Shown here piece after piece: positions 39,631 through 48,541 of a DNA stretch of 64,000 nucleotides (position 1 is the stretch's first letter; each line of letters opens with the position of its first letter). The translations under genes were made by a program, and so were the position numbers. This stretch comes from Kineosporia rhizophila (GTDB lineage Bacteria; Actinomycetota; Actinomycetes; Actinomycetales; Kineosporiaceae): positions 124,001 through 188,000 of the forward strand of contig NZ_JAJSOH010000001.1 of assembly GCF_021277265.1 (NCBI RefSeq). The letters run 5' to 3'. The notes under the pieces were generated by a model. The model was given only the letters and a program-made list of their open reading frames with translations. It was not told the origin of the DNA and did no database searches.

Positions 39631-40844
39631 CGGGCCCCTCCGTAGGGTTCGGAGATCCGCGCCAGGCAACGGCCGTGCTGGTGCAGCCGGACGTCGTCGG
39701 CGAAGACCCTGAGAGCGCTGCGGACCATCCGGGTGGTGCCGTCGGGATGCTTACAGGCTCCCCTGCCCTCGACCAGGCCGGCGGCCTGGTGGACGGCGTC
39801 GCGGCCGACCTTGCCCTGGGTCAGCGCGGTCAGGTGCTGGGCCAGCTCGGGAAGGCCGAACTGGCACGGGCCGCACTGTTTCGCGGACTGGTTGGCCAGG
39901 TAGGTGGCAATCTTCGCGGTCATTTCGAGGCCGCAGGCGGTGGCGGGCAGGGGAATCAGCACGCCTGCGCCCAGACCGGCTCCGTAGGGTTCGAGGCCCG
40001 CCCTGGAGAGCGGAGCGTCCAGGGCGGTGGGGAGGGGCACCCAGGTGCCGTGATAGCCGCCGACCAGTACGGCCTGCAGTTCTTCGACCGGACGGTCGGC
40101 GGCCGGGGCGAGCAGGTGCCGAAGAGGTAGGCCGTGGTTGACTTCCCACACCGTCTCGCCCACCGTGGCAAGGAAAGTGCCCGTGGAGTCGTCAGTTCCG
40201 GCGGTGGTGAACCACCGGCCGCCGTAGCGGGCGATCAGCGCCAGGTGGGCCAGCGTCTCCACGTTCTGCACCAGCGTGGCCCGTCCACCCACGCCGCGCT
40301 GGAAGATCCGGTGCCGGCTGAAGCGGGGCAGGGCTGGGCCTGAGTTCAGCCGGCTGACCACGGCGGTCTCCTGCCCGCTGACGAAGCCGTCGGCGGCCGC
40401 CACGATGGTGATGTTCAGAGCGCTGCGGCGCTCGGCCAGGGCCCGCTGCACGCCCGGCACGGCCTCCGGCCGCAGATACGCGAACGCCTCCTGCGCGCCG
40501 GTGATCCGGGCCGCAACTTCGATGCCGTCCAGCACCAGATGCGGTGCGCGGCGCAACAGTTCGACGTCCTTGCGGCTGGCAGGCTCACCCTCCGCACCGT
40601 TGGCCACGACCACCGCCCGGCCGGTGACCGCCTCGAGCTTGTTCACGGTGGGGAAGCCGGCCCCACCCCGCCCGGTCAGGCCGGAGATGCGGACCTGCTC
40701 GAGCAACTGCGCGGGCGTCACCTCCGGAACGGTGCCGTAGGTGGCCAGGTGGACGGTCAGCTCCGGACCGGGCGCGGCGAAGAGCCGGGGCCCGTCGGGC
40801 GGCATGCGCAGCCCCTGCGTCGGGTCGACGGCGGTCATGGTCAT
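39627..40844 (-). CDS. NADH-ubiquinone oxidoreductase NuoF-like (FMN/SLBB/4Fe-4S) protein
   Basis: A 405-residue protein like the 51-kDa subunit of complex I. The FMN/NADH-binding glycine loop G-R-G-G-A-G-F-P-T near residue 58 and A-N-G-A-E-G-E-P near 82 are present. An SLBB-like part follows. A C-terminal iron-sulfur part has C-G-P-C-Q-F-G near 335 with a further Cys (G-A-C-K-H-P) near 375. It should take electrons from NAD(P)H or ferredoxin. It overlaps both neighbours (ATGA at 40841, GTGA at 39627), so its stoichiometry with the membrane protein and ferredoxin is likely fixed. No other complex I subunits are nearby. Confidence 0.85.
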   Translation of the reverse strand: MTMTAVDPTQGLRMPPDGPRLFAAPGPELTVHLATYGTVPEVTPAQLLEQVRISGLTGRGGAGFPTVNKLEAVTGRAVVVANGAEGEPASRKDVELLRRAPHLVLDGIEVAARITGAQEAFAYLRPEAVPGVQRALAERRSALNITIVAAADGFVSGQETAVVSRLNSGPALPRFSRHRIFQRGVGGRATLVQNVETLAHLALIARYGGRWFTTAGTDDSTGTFLATVGETVWEVNHGLPLRHLLAPAADRPVEELQAVLVGGYHGTWVPLPTALDAPLSRAGLEPYGAGLGAGVLIPLPATACGLEMTAKIATYLANQSAKQCGPCQFGLPELAQHLTALTQGKVGRDAVHQAAGLVEGRGACKHPDGTTRMVRSALRVFADDVRLHQHGRCLARISEPYGGAR

Positions 40845-41422
40845 CGCTGCTCCCTTCGGGAAGTCACGAGTTCGGGTGCCTTGGCCCGGGCCCCCGCGGG
40901 GTTGAGGACGGGGTGGGTACCGGCCGCCACGGCCAGCACGACCACCACGCAGAACACGTCGATCACGAGCATCCAGGCGGTGCCGCGGTCGCTGCCGGAG
41001 AAGATGCCGTGCAGCAGGGCCACCGGCCACATGGCGTAGGCCAGCCAGTGCACGGCCCGCCAGGCGCGGTGCCCGATCCGTTCCCGCAGCAGGCTGGTGA
41101 TCGCCACGGCCAGGGCCAGGTCGAGGGCCAGGGTGCCGAGGCCGACCCAGAACGGCCGGTAGCCGGAGCCGAACGGCAGCACCAGGTCGATCAGGTCGAG
41201 CTGGGCGTAGGGGTCGAAGACCAGCGCGACCACGTGGACCACCAGGAAGACCAGGGCCAGCAGGGCCGCGCTGCGGTGCACCGAGGCCACCGCCAGCCGG
41301 TTCATCCCGGCGAAGGGCCGGCCGGAGCGGTTGGCGATGCCCAGGGCGACCACGACCGTGAACAGCAGCAGGCTGACCACGCCACTGCCCCGGGCCAGGT
41401 ACCAGAGGGCATCGCTGGTCAT
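40841..41422 (-). CDS. ferric reductase-like transmembrane (cytochrome b-type) protein
   Basis: A 193-residue membrane protein with five or six helices. Paired His on adjacent helices (V-H-R-S-A near residue 50, V-V-H-V-V near 64, R-A-V-H-W near 122 and L-L-H-G near 137) fit haem ligation in the ferric reductase-like family. It overlaps apbE (ATGA, 41419-41422) and the NuoF-like gene. In this operon it would pass electrons from the cytoplasmic NuoF-like protein across the membrane to a flavinylated acceptor; that flow is inferred from known flavin-based systems. Confidence 0.85.
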   Translation of the reverse strand: MTSDALWYLARGSGVVSLLLFTVVVALGIANRSGRPFAGMNRLAVASVHRSAALLALVFLVVHVVALVFDPYAQLDLIDLVLPFGSGYRPFWVGLGTLALDLALAVAITSLLRERIGHRAWRAVHWLAYAMWPVALLHGIFSGSDRGTAWMLVIDVFCVVVVLAVAAGTHPVLNPAGARAKAPELVTSRREQR

Positions 41423-42429
41423 GCCGCGCGCCCGGGCACGGCCGGCAGTCTGATCTCGTGGGTCGGCTCGGCGTCGACGGCGAGGATCTCCTCGCGCGGC
41501 CAGCCGTTGAGCGTGACCACGGTGCCGTCGGCCGCCACCAGCCGGGCCGGGTGGCCGAGTTCGCGCAGCCACTGCGGGGCGTCCTCACCCCGAACGATCG
41601 CCGCGGTGGAGTAGATGTTCGCGTCCAGGCAGGAGCCCGCCGCCACCGAGACCGTGCGCCAGACCGGCTCGGCGGGCAGGCCGCTGGCCGGGTTCAGGAT
41701 GTGGTGCACCGCCCGGGTGCCGTTACGCCAGGTGCGGCTGACCGTGCTGGAGGTGGCCAGGCCGGCGGTCGGCTCGTCCAGGCCCACCTGCGCGGCCGGC
41801 TCGTCACTGCCGTCCTTCACCAGGACCTGCCAGCCCTCGGCGGGAGCGGGGCCTGCGGTGGCGATGTCGCCGCCTAGCGAGACCAGCACGCCTACGCCGA
41901 AGCGGGCGGCGATGGTGCGGGCGGCCCGGTCGGCGGCCCAGGCCTTGGCCGTGGCCCCCAGGTCGAGGCGCATGCCCTCGGGCATCCGCAGCTCCCGCCC
42001 GGTCAGCGAGACGTCGCGCCAACTGGGCCGCCGGCGCCGGCTCAGGGTGATCGGCACGATGACGTCACCCGCCCGGGCCTGGATCACCGAGTAGTCCTCG
42101 GTGTAGCCCAGGGCGGCCAGGTCGTCGGCCAGGGTGGGGTCCACGTCGCCGTCGGTCTTCTCGGCGGCCTCCAGGGCGGCGCCGAGCAGCACCGCCAGCA
42201 GCGCCGAGACGGTGACCCCCTGCGAGGTCCGGGCCCGCTGCACCTGGGCCAGCTCGCTGTCGTCGCGGAACCGGCTGCACGCCTGGTCGACCTCGGCGAG
42301 CTGCTCGGCCACCAGCGCGGCGGCCCGGTCGGCGAACTCGGGGTCGGTCACCACGATGCGGACGGTGGTGCTCCAGACCGGCCACTGGCGAACGGTGGGC
42401 AGGACGGGAAGAGTCTCCAGCAGGGGCAT
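41419..42429 (-). CDS. apbE: FAD:protein FMN transferase (ApbE)
   Basis: Flavin transferase of 336 residues that attaches FMN from FAD to Thr/Ser of extracytoplasmic proteins. Motifs visible: D-L-G-A-T-A-K-A-W-A-A-D near residue 170, L-V-S-L-G-G-D-I near 195, H-H-I-L-N-P-A-S-G near 250 and D-A-N-I-Y-S-T-A near 280. No lipoprotein signal is seen, and some actinobacterial ApbE lack one. ATG 42429 follows GGAGG by 6 nt and overlaps the stop of the small membrane protein (TGATG). Its usual FMN_bind substrate protein is not found in this operon. Confidence 0.9.
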   Translation of the reverse strand: MPLLETLPVLPTVRQWPVWSTTVRIVVTDPEFADRAAALVAEQLAEVDQACSRFRDDSELAQVQRARTSQGVTVSALLAVLLGAALEAAEKTDGDVDPTLADDLAALGYTEDYSVIQARAGDVIVPITLSRRRRPSWRDVSLTGRELRMPEGMRLDLGATAKAWAADRAARTIAARFGVGVLVSLGGDIATAGPAPAEGWQVLVKDGSDEPAAQVGLDEPTAGLATSSTVSRTWRNGTRAVHHILNPASGLPAEPVWRTVSVAAGSCLDANIYSTAAIVRGEDAPQWLRELGHPARLVAADGTVVTLNGWPREEILAVDAEPTHEIRLPAVPGRAA

Positions 42430-42683
42430 CACGAACCTCCGGAAGTGGCGTCGGCGGAACCGTTGCCGGGGCTCATGCCCGAGCTGCCGGAGCTGCCGGA
42501 ATTGGACTGGTCTGACTGCGTTGCCGAGGAGGAGGTGTCCGGATCGGCCACGGTGCCGGTGCTGTCGGCGTTCTCGGAACGGGCCGCCACCAGCCCCACC
42601 GTCACCGTGGTGGCCACTGCGGCGACCGCAAGGCCGGAGGTCACGGCCACCGTGGTGCGGTGGGCCTGGCTGCGAGCGTTCAT
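42429..42683 (-). CDS. small Ser/Gly-rich single-pass membrane protein of the ApbE operon
   Basis: An 84-residue protein: a positive N-terminus, one hydrophobic segment at about residues 11-33, and a Ser/Gly/Thr/Asp-rich, probably disordered extracytoplasmic tail. It is first gene of the redox operon, at the place where an FMN_bind protein is often found, but it lacks that fold. The tail has Ser/Thr next to Gly and Ala (A-D-A-T-S-G), which might be a flavin-attachment site, though this is only a guess. Confidence 0.65.
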   Translation of the reverse strand: MNARSQAHRTTVAVTSGLAVAAVATTVTVGLVAARSENADSTGTVADPDTSSSATQSDQSNSGSSGSSGMSPGNGSADATSGGS

Positions 42684-42829
42684 CCGTCGGTCTCTCCTCC
42701 GCTGTCGTGGGCACCACTGTGGGCGGCCTGCCTGGGAGGGTCCGGCGCGCTGTCTGAGGATCCGCTGTACGACCCTGTGGGCCGAAAGGGGGAGGTCAGC
42801 GCCGGGGCCGGAATGCCGATGCCCTCACC

Positions 42830-44941
42830 GTGAGCGATGTCGAGATCAGACCGGTCCCGGCACAGGAGGCGCAGTCAGCTCCCCGAACGGGTTTTCGCCC
42901 GGACATCGAGGGCCTGCGCGCCCTGGCCGTGCTGCTGGTGGTGCTCTACCACTGCGGCGTAGGCGTTTTCAGCGGCGGCTACGTCGGTGTGGACGTCTTC
43001 TTCGTGATCTCCGGCTTCCTGATCACCTCACACCTGGCCCGCGAGGCCACCGCCACCGGGCGTCTGCGGATCGGCCGGTTCTACGCCCGCCGCGCTCTGA
43101 GGCTTCTTCCCGCCGCCACTCTCGTCCTGGTTTCCACCCTGATTGCAGCCTGGGTCTGGCTGCCTCCGCTGCGTCTGCGCGCCATTGCGTACGATGCCGC
43201 CACCGCCGCCGGATATGTGATCAATATTCGACTGATCCAGTCCGGCAACGACTACCGCGCCGCCGGCGATTCCCCATCCCCCCTGCAGCACTTCTGGTCA
43301 CTTGCCGTGGAGGAACAGTTCTATCTGTTCATCCCACTGTTGGTGTTGATCGGACTGGTGCTGCTGCGCCGGCGCGCGGTGTTCATCGCCTTGCTGGCCG
43401 CTCTGGTGGCAGCCTCTTTCGTCGAGTCGGTCACCGGCAGCCAGACCTCCTCGATCGCAGCTTATTTCGGCGCGCCGAGCCGGGCCTGGGAGCTGGGTGC
43501 GGGTTCCCTGCTCGCGGTGGCGATGCTGTGGGGCAAAGAGCACCAACTATGGACGTCCCTACCGCTCGTTCAGCGGCTCGCTCCAGTTCTGGGCTGGCTG
43601 GGTCTGGTTGCGGTTGTCTACGCCGCAGTCGCTTTCGATGCCAGCACCCCGTTCCCGAGCTGGTACGCGGCCGTTCCCGTGCTGGGCACAACGGCCGTGA
43701 TCGCAGCGGGCCTGCGGCCCGGAAGTGCTTGCGGGCGAATGCTGGGACTGCGCCTGCCGCAGTTCATCGGTGCCCGTTCGTACTCGTGGTACCTGTGGCA
43801 CTGGCCCGCCCTGATACTGGCACCACACATCCTCGGCCGTGAGATTGCAAACTACGAAAAGCTTCTGACTACACTGGTCGCCCTGGGTCTGGCCTGCATC
43901 AGTTACAGCCTGGTCGAGCAGCCGCTGCGCCACCATCAGCATCTGCGCTCGCACCTCGGAGCGGCCGGAGCCTTGGCGGTCGGGCTCACCGCGGTGACCG
44001 TGACCGTAGCACTGCTGATCCCGACCCTGCCCGACCGCCGCCCCCAAGGCGAAACGCTCGCCACCAGCCTGACGCTGGAAGGCCCACCTTCACAGCGGTT
44101 TCAAGCCTTGAGCCGGCGGCTGCAGGCAGCCACACAGGCCTTGGCGCTCCCCCGGAACCTGGTACCCCCGCTCACCGAGGCAGCCACCGACGAGCCCTCG
44201 ATCAGCAGCAACGGCTGCTTCGTAGCCGTGGCCGAGGACCACACCCCGGAACACTGCCTGAGCCTTGGTCGGACCAAGGGACGAACCACGGTGGTGCTGT
44301 TCGGCGATTCGCATGCAGCGCAATGGTTCCCGGCAATGGAAGCAATGGCCCGCAAGCACCACTGGCGGCTCGCTGTTTTCACCAAGGTGATGTGCACCCC
44401 GGCCGAGGTGAGCCTCTACGCCGAGGCTTTCCGAGGCGGTTACCGCACCTGCGACGACTGGCGGCAGAACTCGATCGCGCGGATCAACGCCCTACGCCCC
44501 GACCTGGTGGTGATGACGTCGATCGCCGACCACATGGACCTGACCGAGGGCAACGACGACGTGGACGGCACCTGGGCCCGAGGCTGGGCTTCGACTGCCG
44601 GGCGACTGCGGGCCAAGAAGACCGACCTGGTGTTCCTGGCCGACACTCCGGCCGCGAAGACTAATGTGCCGGAATGCCTTTCTCTGAACCCGCGCGACGT
44701 CCAGAACTGCGCCCAGAGCGCAGACCGGGCCACGGAGTCACCCCAGCGCACCCGCATCGCGCAGGAGGTGCAGGCGGCCGGAGCCCGCGTCGTCGACCCG
44801 ATGCCGTGGTTCTGCAGCGACTCCAGCTGCCCGGTGGTGGTGGGCAACACCCTGATCTACCGCGACGACAACCACATCACCGGCAAGTACGCCCGGCTGC
44901 TGGCCCCGCTGCTGGCCGAGGAACTGATGCCGAAGCCGTAA
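42830..44941 (+). CDS. acyltransferase 3 (OafA/YrhL type) fused to SGNH domain
   Basis: Membrane acyltransferase of 703 residues that should O-acylate a surface glycan. F-R-P-D-I-E-G-L-R-A-L near residue 23, the catalytic-type His in L-Y-H-C near 41, and about ten helices up to residue 400 form the acyltransferase-3 part. From residue 485 an SGNH part has L-F-G-D-S-H-A-A-Q-W with the Ser, and D-D-N-H-I-T near 682 with the Asp/His. GTG 42830 has no ribosome site. Third-position GC is visibly lower in 43.1-44.3 kb than in the neighbours, a sign of possible transfer. It is divergent from the ApbE operon. Confidence 0.9.
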   Translation: MSDVEIRPVPAQEAQSAPRTGFRPDIEGLRALAVLLVVLYHCGVGVFSGGYVGVDVFFVISGFLITSHLAREATATGRLRIGRFYARRALRLLPAATLVLVSTLIAAWVWLPPLRLRAIAYDAATAAGYVINIRLIQSGNDYRAAGDSPSPLQHFWSLAVEEQFYLFIPLLVLIGLVLLRRRAVFIALLAALVAASFVESVTGSQTSSIAAYFGAPSRAWELGAGSLLAVAMLWGKEHQLWTSLPLVQRLAPVLGWLGLVAVVYAAVAFDASTPFPSWYAAVPVLGTTAVIAAGLRPGSACGRMLGLRLPQFIGARSYSWYLWHWPALILAPHILGREIANYEKLLTTLVALGLACISYSLVEQPLRHHQHLRSHLGAAGALAVGLTAVTVTVALLIPTLPDRRPQGETLATSLTLEGPPSQRFQALSRRLQAATQALALPRNLVPPLTEAATDEPSISSNGCFVAVAEDHTPEHCLSLGRTKGRTTVVLFGDSHAAQWFPAMEAMARKHHWRLAVFTKVMCTPAEVSLYAEAFRGGYRTCDDWRQNSIARINALRPDLVVMTSIADHMDLTEGNDDVDGTWARGWASTAGRLRAKKTDLVFLADTPAAKTNVPECLSLNPRDVQNCAQSADRATESPQRTRIAQEVQAAGARVVDPMPWFCSDSSCPVVVGNTLIYRDDNHITGKYARLLAPLLAEELMPKP

Positions 44942-44944
44942 CTG

Positions 44945-47900
44945 TCAGTTGGGCAGGAGCTTGTGCTGCTTGACCCACTTGGCCAGCTCGGCCGGTGAGT
45001 GGCCCTTCCACTGCAGCTGCACGGCATAGTTCGGCGCCGAGTCGTACGTGGTCCAGCGCCAGGCCCCGCCCATCCGCCGGCCGCTCAGCTGCCGACCGGT
45101 GAGCTCGGCCTTCTCCTTGCGCTCGATCGTCCAAAGGCCGCTCTTGACGCCCTTGGTCGCGGCCAGGTCGTCGTGGCGGCGGTCGGTGGTCTCCGGCGTG
45201 TCGTAGTGGAACAGGGTCACCTTGAGCCCGTCCGGGTAGTTGCAGACGATGCGCCCGTCCGACCCGTTCAGCTTGTTCGCCTTGGGCACGCAGACCTGGC
45301 CGGACTCGCCGGGGCGGTTGGGCTTCTGCGGCACGACCGCGGTCCACTCGCTGGCGATGTGCTGCACCTTCTTGTAGGGAGCCAGCGCCTTGGCCTTCAC
45401 CTCGGGGCCGGGCACCCCCTCGTTCTCCTGCTCGTCCAGGGCCACCACCGCGTAGGTGTGGGTGATGCCGTCGCCCGGCCGGTCGGTCAGCTTGGTCGTG
45501 ACTGCGGTGCGGACCTTCTCGTCGGGCGTACCCGGATCGCGATAGACCGCGTACCGGTCCGCGCCCTCGACCTCTTCCCAGGTCAGCGCGACGGCGATAC
45601 CGACCTTGCGGGCCTTGAGCCCCTTTACGGCGGGCAGGGCCACCACCTCGGGGGTCGGCGAGAACGTGGGACTCGGCGAGGGGGCGGTACTGGCCGCGCT
45701 GAGGTCCGAGCCCGCGGAGACCGGGCTGGCCGATGCGGTGTTGTCCGGCTCGTCGTTGCGCACCAGGCCGACCACGATCAGCGAGGCGGCGACCATGACG
45801 GTCACCCCGCCGAGCACCGGAACCACCAATTTACGACGTTTGCGAGCCTGCGGCTGGGTGCCGGTGAGGCGGTTCTCGTCGAAGCCGTCGTCCTCGTCGC
45901 GCAGCAGGCGCAGCGATCCGGTGTCGGTGAGGGCCGGCGGACCGAAGTCGCTGAGCTTGTCCGCCGGGGAAGCCGAGGAGCCTGAGGAGGTCGAGTCGGT
46001 GCTGGTAGAGGCCACGACGTGGGTGCCGTTGAGGGTGGGCCGCGCCGTGCCGTTCTTCACCGAGGCGCCGTTGAGCGAGGCCGAGGTCCCGTTGGGCGAG
46101 GCTCCGTTGCGGGACGATCCGTTGACGGAGGTCCCGTTGACGGAGGTCCCGTTGACGGAGGTCCCGTTGGTCAGCGTCCCGTTGGGCAGCGTTCCGTCGG
46201 CCGGAGCCCCGTTACTCCGGGTCCCGTTCACGGTCGTCCCGTGGGCCGTCGTCCCGTTGACGGGCGTTCCGTAGGTCGAAGTTTCGTTGGCGAGCCCTCC
46301 GCTGGCCGCGGTCCCGTTGCTCGGGGTGCCGTTGGCCCGCGTCCCGTTGGTCGAAGTCCCGTTGCTCCGGGCTCCGCCCACGGTCGTCCCATAGGCCGTC
46401 GTCCCGTTGTCGGGCGTGCCATTGGTCGAGGTTTCGTCAGCCGTCGCGCCGCCGGTCGAGGTTCTGCTGCTCGGGGTCCCGTCCTGCCAGGTCCCGTTCG
46501 CCGTCGTCCCGGTGGCCGTCCCATTGACGGGCGTTCCGCTGGACGAGGTTTCGTGGGCCGAGGTCCCGGTGGCCGCTGCCCCACTGACAGACGTCCCATC
46601 GGCCAAGGTTTCTTGGGCCGATATTCCGCTGGCCGAGCTTCCGTTAGCCGTCGTCCCGTTGCTCGAGGTCCCGCTACTCGGGGCCCCGATACCCGGGGTC
46701 CCGACACTCCGTGCCTCGTTCACCGACGTCCCGGTGGCCGTCGTTGCGTTGACGGACGTCCCATCGATCGAGGTTTCGTCGGCCGGCGTCCCGCTGCTCG
46801 AGGTTCTGCTACTCGGGGTCCTGTCACTCCAGGTCCCGTTCACCGTCGTCCCGGTGGCCGCCGACCCGTTGACAGACGTCCCATCGGCCAAGGTTGCGTC
46901 GGCCGAGGTTCCGCTGGCCGAGGTTCCGTTGGCCGAGGTTCCGTTGGCTGTCGTCCCGCTAGGCGACGTTCCGCTGGGCGACGTCCTGCCACTCGGGGTC
47001 CCATTCCTCCAGGCCCCGGTCACCGACGTCCCATTGGCCGCCGACCCGTTGACGGACATTCCGTCGATCATGGTCTTGTCGGCAGGGGGCCCGCTGGTCG
47101 AGGTCCCGTTGCTCCGGATCCCGTTGCTCGAGGCCCCATTGACGGAGGTCTCACCGGCCGACGTCCCGTTGGCCACGGCCTCGTTGACCACGACCCCGCT
47201 GACCACAGTTCCGTTGACGAGCGGACCGTCTACGTACGTCCCGTTGTCCGTGGCCCCAGCGACCGGCGTCCCCTTGGCCGCCGTGGCCTCCCTGGTGCCC
47301 CAGGCGTCCTCCCCGAAGCCAACCGCCTCCGCAACCGGCGGCTGAGAGATTGAGGCGAGATCCCCGTCCTTTGTTGGAAGCTCTTGCCCCTCGGGGGCCG
47401 AGGCCTCGGCGGTTCCCGGACGGTAGAGCTCGGCGTCGTCCGGATCCACGCTCGGCCGGGACACCGGTGCGGGCTCGGGCTTCGCTGTGGTCCGGCCCGG
47501 CACCACCATCCGCTTGCCGTTGCTCTTCGGCCGGGGCGGCGTGGGGCGCAGGCTCAGCCCCTGTGGCGGGGAGGCCGGGCGGGCCGGCTCCGGGGCCGAC
47601 ACCCGTCGCATGCCGTGGGGGGTGACCGGCTCGGAGAAACCCGAGACGCTCCGGGTGTCGGCTCCGACCCGGTTGTGGCCCACCGTCGGGCTGACCCCGA
47701 GCACGTCGTAGACCGAGCGCACGATCAGCGGCATCTGGCCGTCGCCGAGCAGGTAGATGCCGTCGAGCAGGGAGGGGCGGCGGCCCGACTCCTCGATCGT
47801 GGCGCCGAACTCGCGGGCCATCTGCAGCACGTGCGGGCGCAGTGCGTTGTCCAGCTCGATCCGGTCCAGCCGGAGCGGGCCGTCCGGGCTGATCCCGGGG

Positions 47901-48304
47901 ATCTCGTCCACCTCGACCGTGGCGCTGTGCCAGGCGGTGAGCTCCTCGCGGGCCCGGCGCACCTGGTCGATCAGGTGCTTGCGCAGCCGCGACCACGGTT
48001 CCCCGGCCGGCTCCCGCAGCCGGTCGGTGAGCGATTCGTCGGCCCCGGGGATCTCGGCCAGACGCCCGAGGGCCCGCTCCAGCAGCAGCCGGTCGAACAG
48101 TTCGCTACCGACCCCCGGCAGCCGGCGCTCGGCCAGCACCACCGGCCGGGCGGCCACCGCCGCGTCCTCCAGCCGTTCGGACTCCAGCACCCAGATGCGG
48201 GTCTGGGAGTGACCGACGGCGAGAACACCGACCACGGCACCCCCTGGGAACCGGTTCTCCGTTCGCAGCACAGCCGCTACCGCGGAGGGGTCCCAGTCGG
48301 TCAC
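44945..48304 (-). CDS. degenerate Hsp70-like membrane protein with pentapeptide NGT repeats and FN3 domain
   Basis: A protein of about 1119 residues. Residues 1-215 resemble a shortened Hsp70/actin-fold ATPase: L-P-G-V-G-S-E-L-F-D near 65 is like the DnaK GGxxFD region, and I-Y-L-L-G-D-G-Q-M-P-L-I near 188 like its VGG-x-R-x-P loop, but the phosphate loops are missing. A Pro-rich linker is followed by residues 348-764, a run of five-residue units such as SVNGT. A basic patch and a membrane helix lie near 828-850, then an FN3 domain (about 885-975) and a C-terminal domain outside. The basic patch suggests the repeats are cytoplasmic. GTG 48304 has GGGAG 7 nt upstream; ATG 48310 is too close to it. 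Confidence 0.75.
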   Translation of the reverse strand: MTDWDPSAVAAVLRTENRFPGGAVVGVLAVGHSQTRIWVLESERLEDAAVAARPVVLAERRLPGVGSELFDRLLLERALGRLAEIPGADESLTDRLREPAGEPWSRLRKHLIDQVRRAREELTAWHSATVEVDEIPGISPDGPLRLDRIELDNALRPHVLQMAREFGATIEESGRRPSLLDGIYLLGDGQMPLIVRSVYDVLGVSPTVGHNRVGADTRSVSGFSEPVTPHGMRRVSAPEPARPASPPQGLSLRPTPPRPKSNGKRMVVPGRTTAKPEPAPVSRPSVDPDDAELYRPGTAEASAPEGQELPTKDGDLASISQPPVAEAVGFGEDAWGTREATAAKGTPVAGATDNGTYVDGPLVNGTVVSGVVVNEAVANGTSAGETSVNGASSNGIRSNGTSTSGPPADKTMIDGMSVNGSAANGTSVTGAWRNGTPSGRTSPSGTSPSGTTANGTSANGTSASGTSADATLADGTSVNGSAATGTTVNGTWSDRTPSSRTSSSGTPADETSIDGTSVNATTATGTSVNEARSVGTPGIGAPSSGTSSNGTTANGSSASGISAQETLADGTSVSGAAATGTSAHETSSSGTPVNGTATGTTANGTWQDGTPSSRTSTGGATADETSTNGTPDNGTTAYGTTVGGARSNGTSTNGTRANGTPSNGTAASGGLANETSTYGTPVNGTTAHGTTVNGTRSNGAPADGTLPNGTLTNGTSVNGTSVNGTSVNGSSRNGASPNGTSASLNGASVKNGTARPTLNGTHVVASTSTDSTSSGSSASPADKLSDFGPPALTDTGSLRLLRDEDDGFDENRLTGTQPQARKRRKLVVPVLGGVTVMVAASLIVVGLVRNDEPDNTASASPVSAGSDLSAASTAPSPSPTFSPTPEVVALPAVKGLKARKVGIAVALTWEEVEGADRYAVYRDPGTPDEKVRTAVTTKLTDRPGDGITHTYAVVALDEQENEGVPGPEVKAKALAPYKKVQHIASEWTAVVPQKPNRPGESGQVCVPKANKLNGSDGRIVCNYPDGLKVTLFHYDTPETTDRRHDDLAATKGVKSGLWTIERKEKAELTGRQLSGRRMGGAWRWTTYDSAPNYAVQLQWKGHSPAELAKWVKQHKLLPN
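46018..47265 (-). repeat. 15-bp-period coding minisatellite (NGT pentapeptides)
   Basis: About 1.25 kb of imperfect 15-bp units encode five-residue repeats with the favoured pattern [S/T/P]-x-N-G-T. Near 46130-46160 three units in a row are identical, a sign of recent slippage. All repeats stay in frame. Confidence 0.9.
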
Positions 48305-48541
48305 GTGCATGCTCCCTAGCTTTCCGACTCGGGCGATCTACCCGTTCGAGGGTAGTGGAGCCCGGCAAGGGCATCGAGACGAAAGCGGGGCAGATCACGT
48401 AACGGTTCACCACCCGAACACGGCTCGTGACCACGTCGTTCCGAGGGGTGTCAGGCTGTCTGCGCCACAGGCGTAATTGCTGGTGCCCGCACCGGGCCCC
48501 GAACTACGCTCGGATCCCCCCAGCCTGAGGAGCTTCAGCCG

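Noticed and set aside
46018..47265. CRISPR-like array
   Set aside because: Units are 15 bp, contiguous and in frame within a gene, with no unique spacers and no cas genes nearby.
46019..47353. 444-codon plus-strand frame with repeated GRGPVG-like units
   Set aside because: It is the complement of the NGT repeats; periodicity comes from the real gene on the minus strand.
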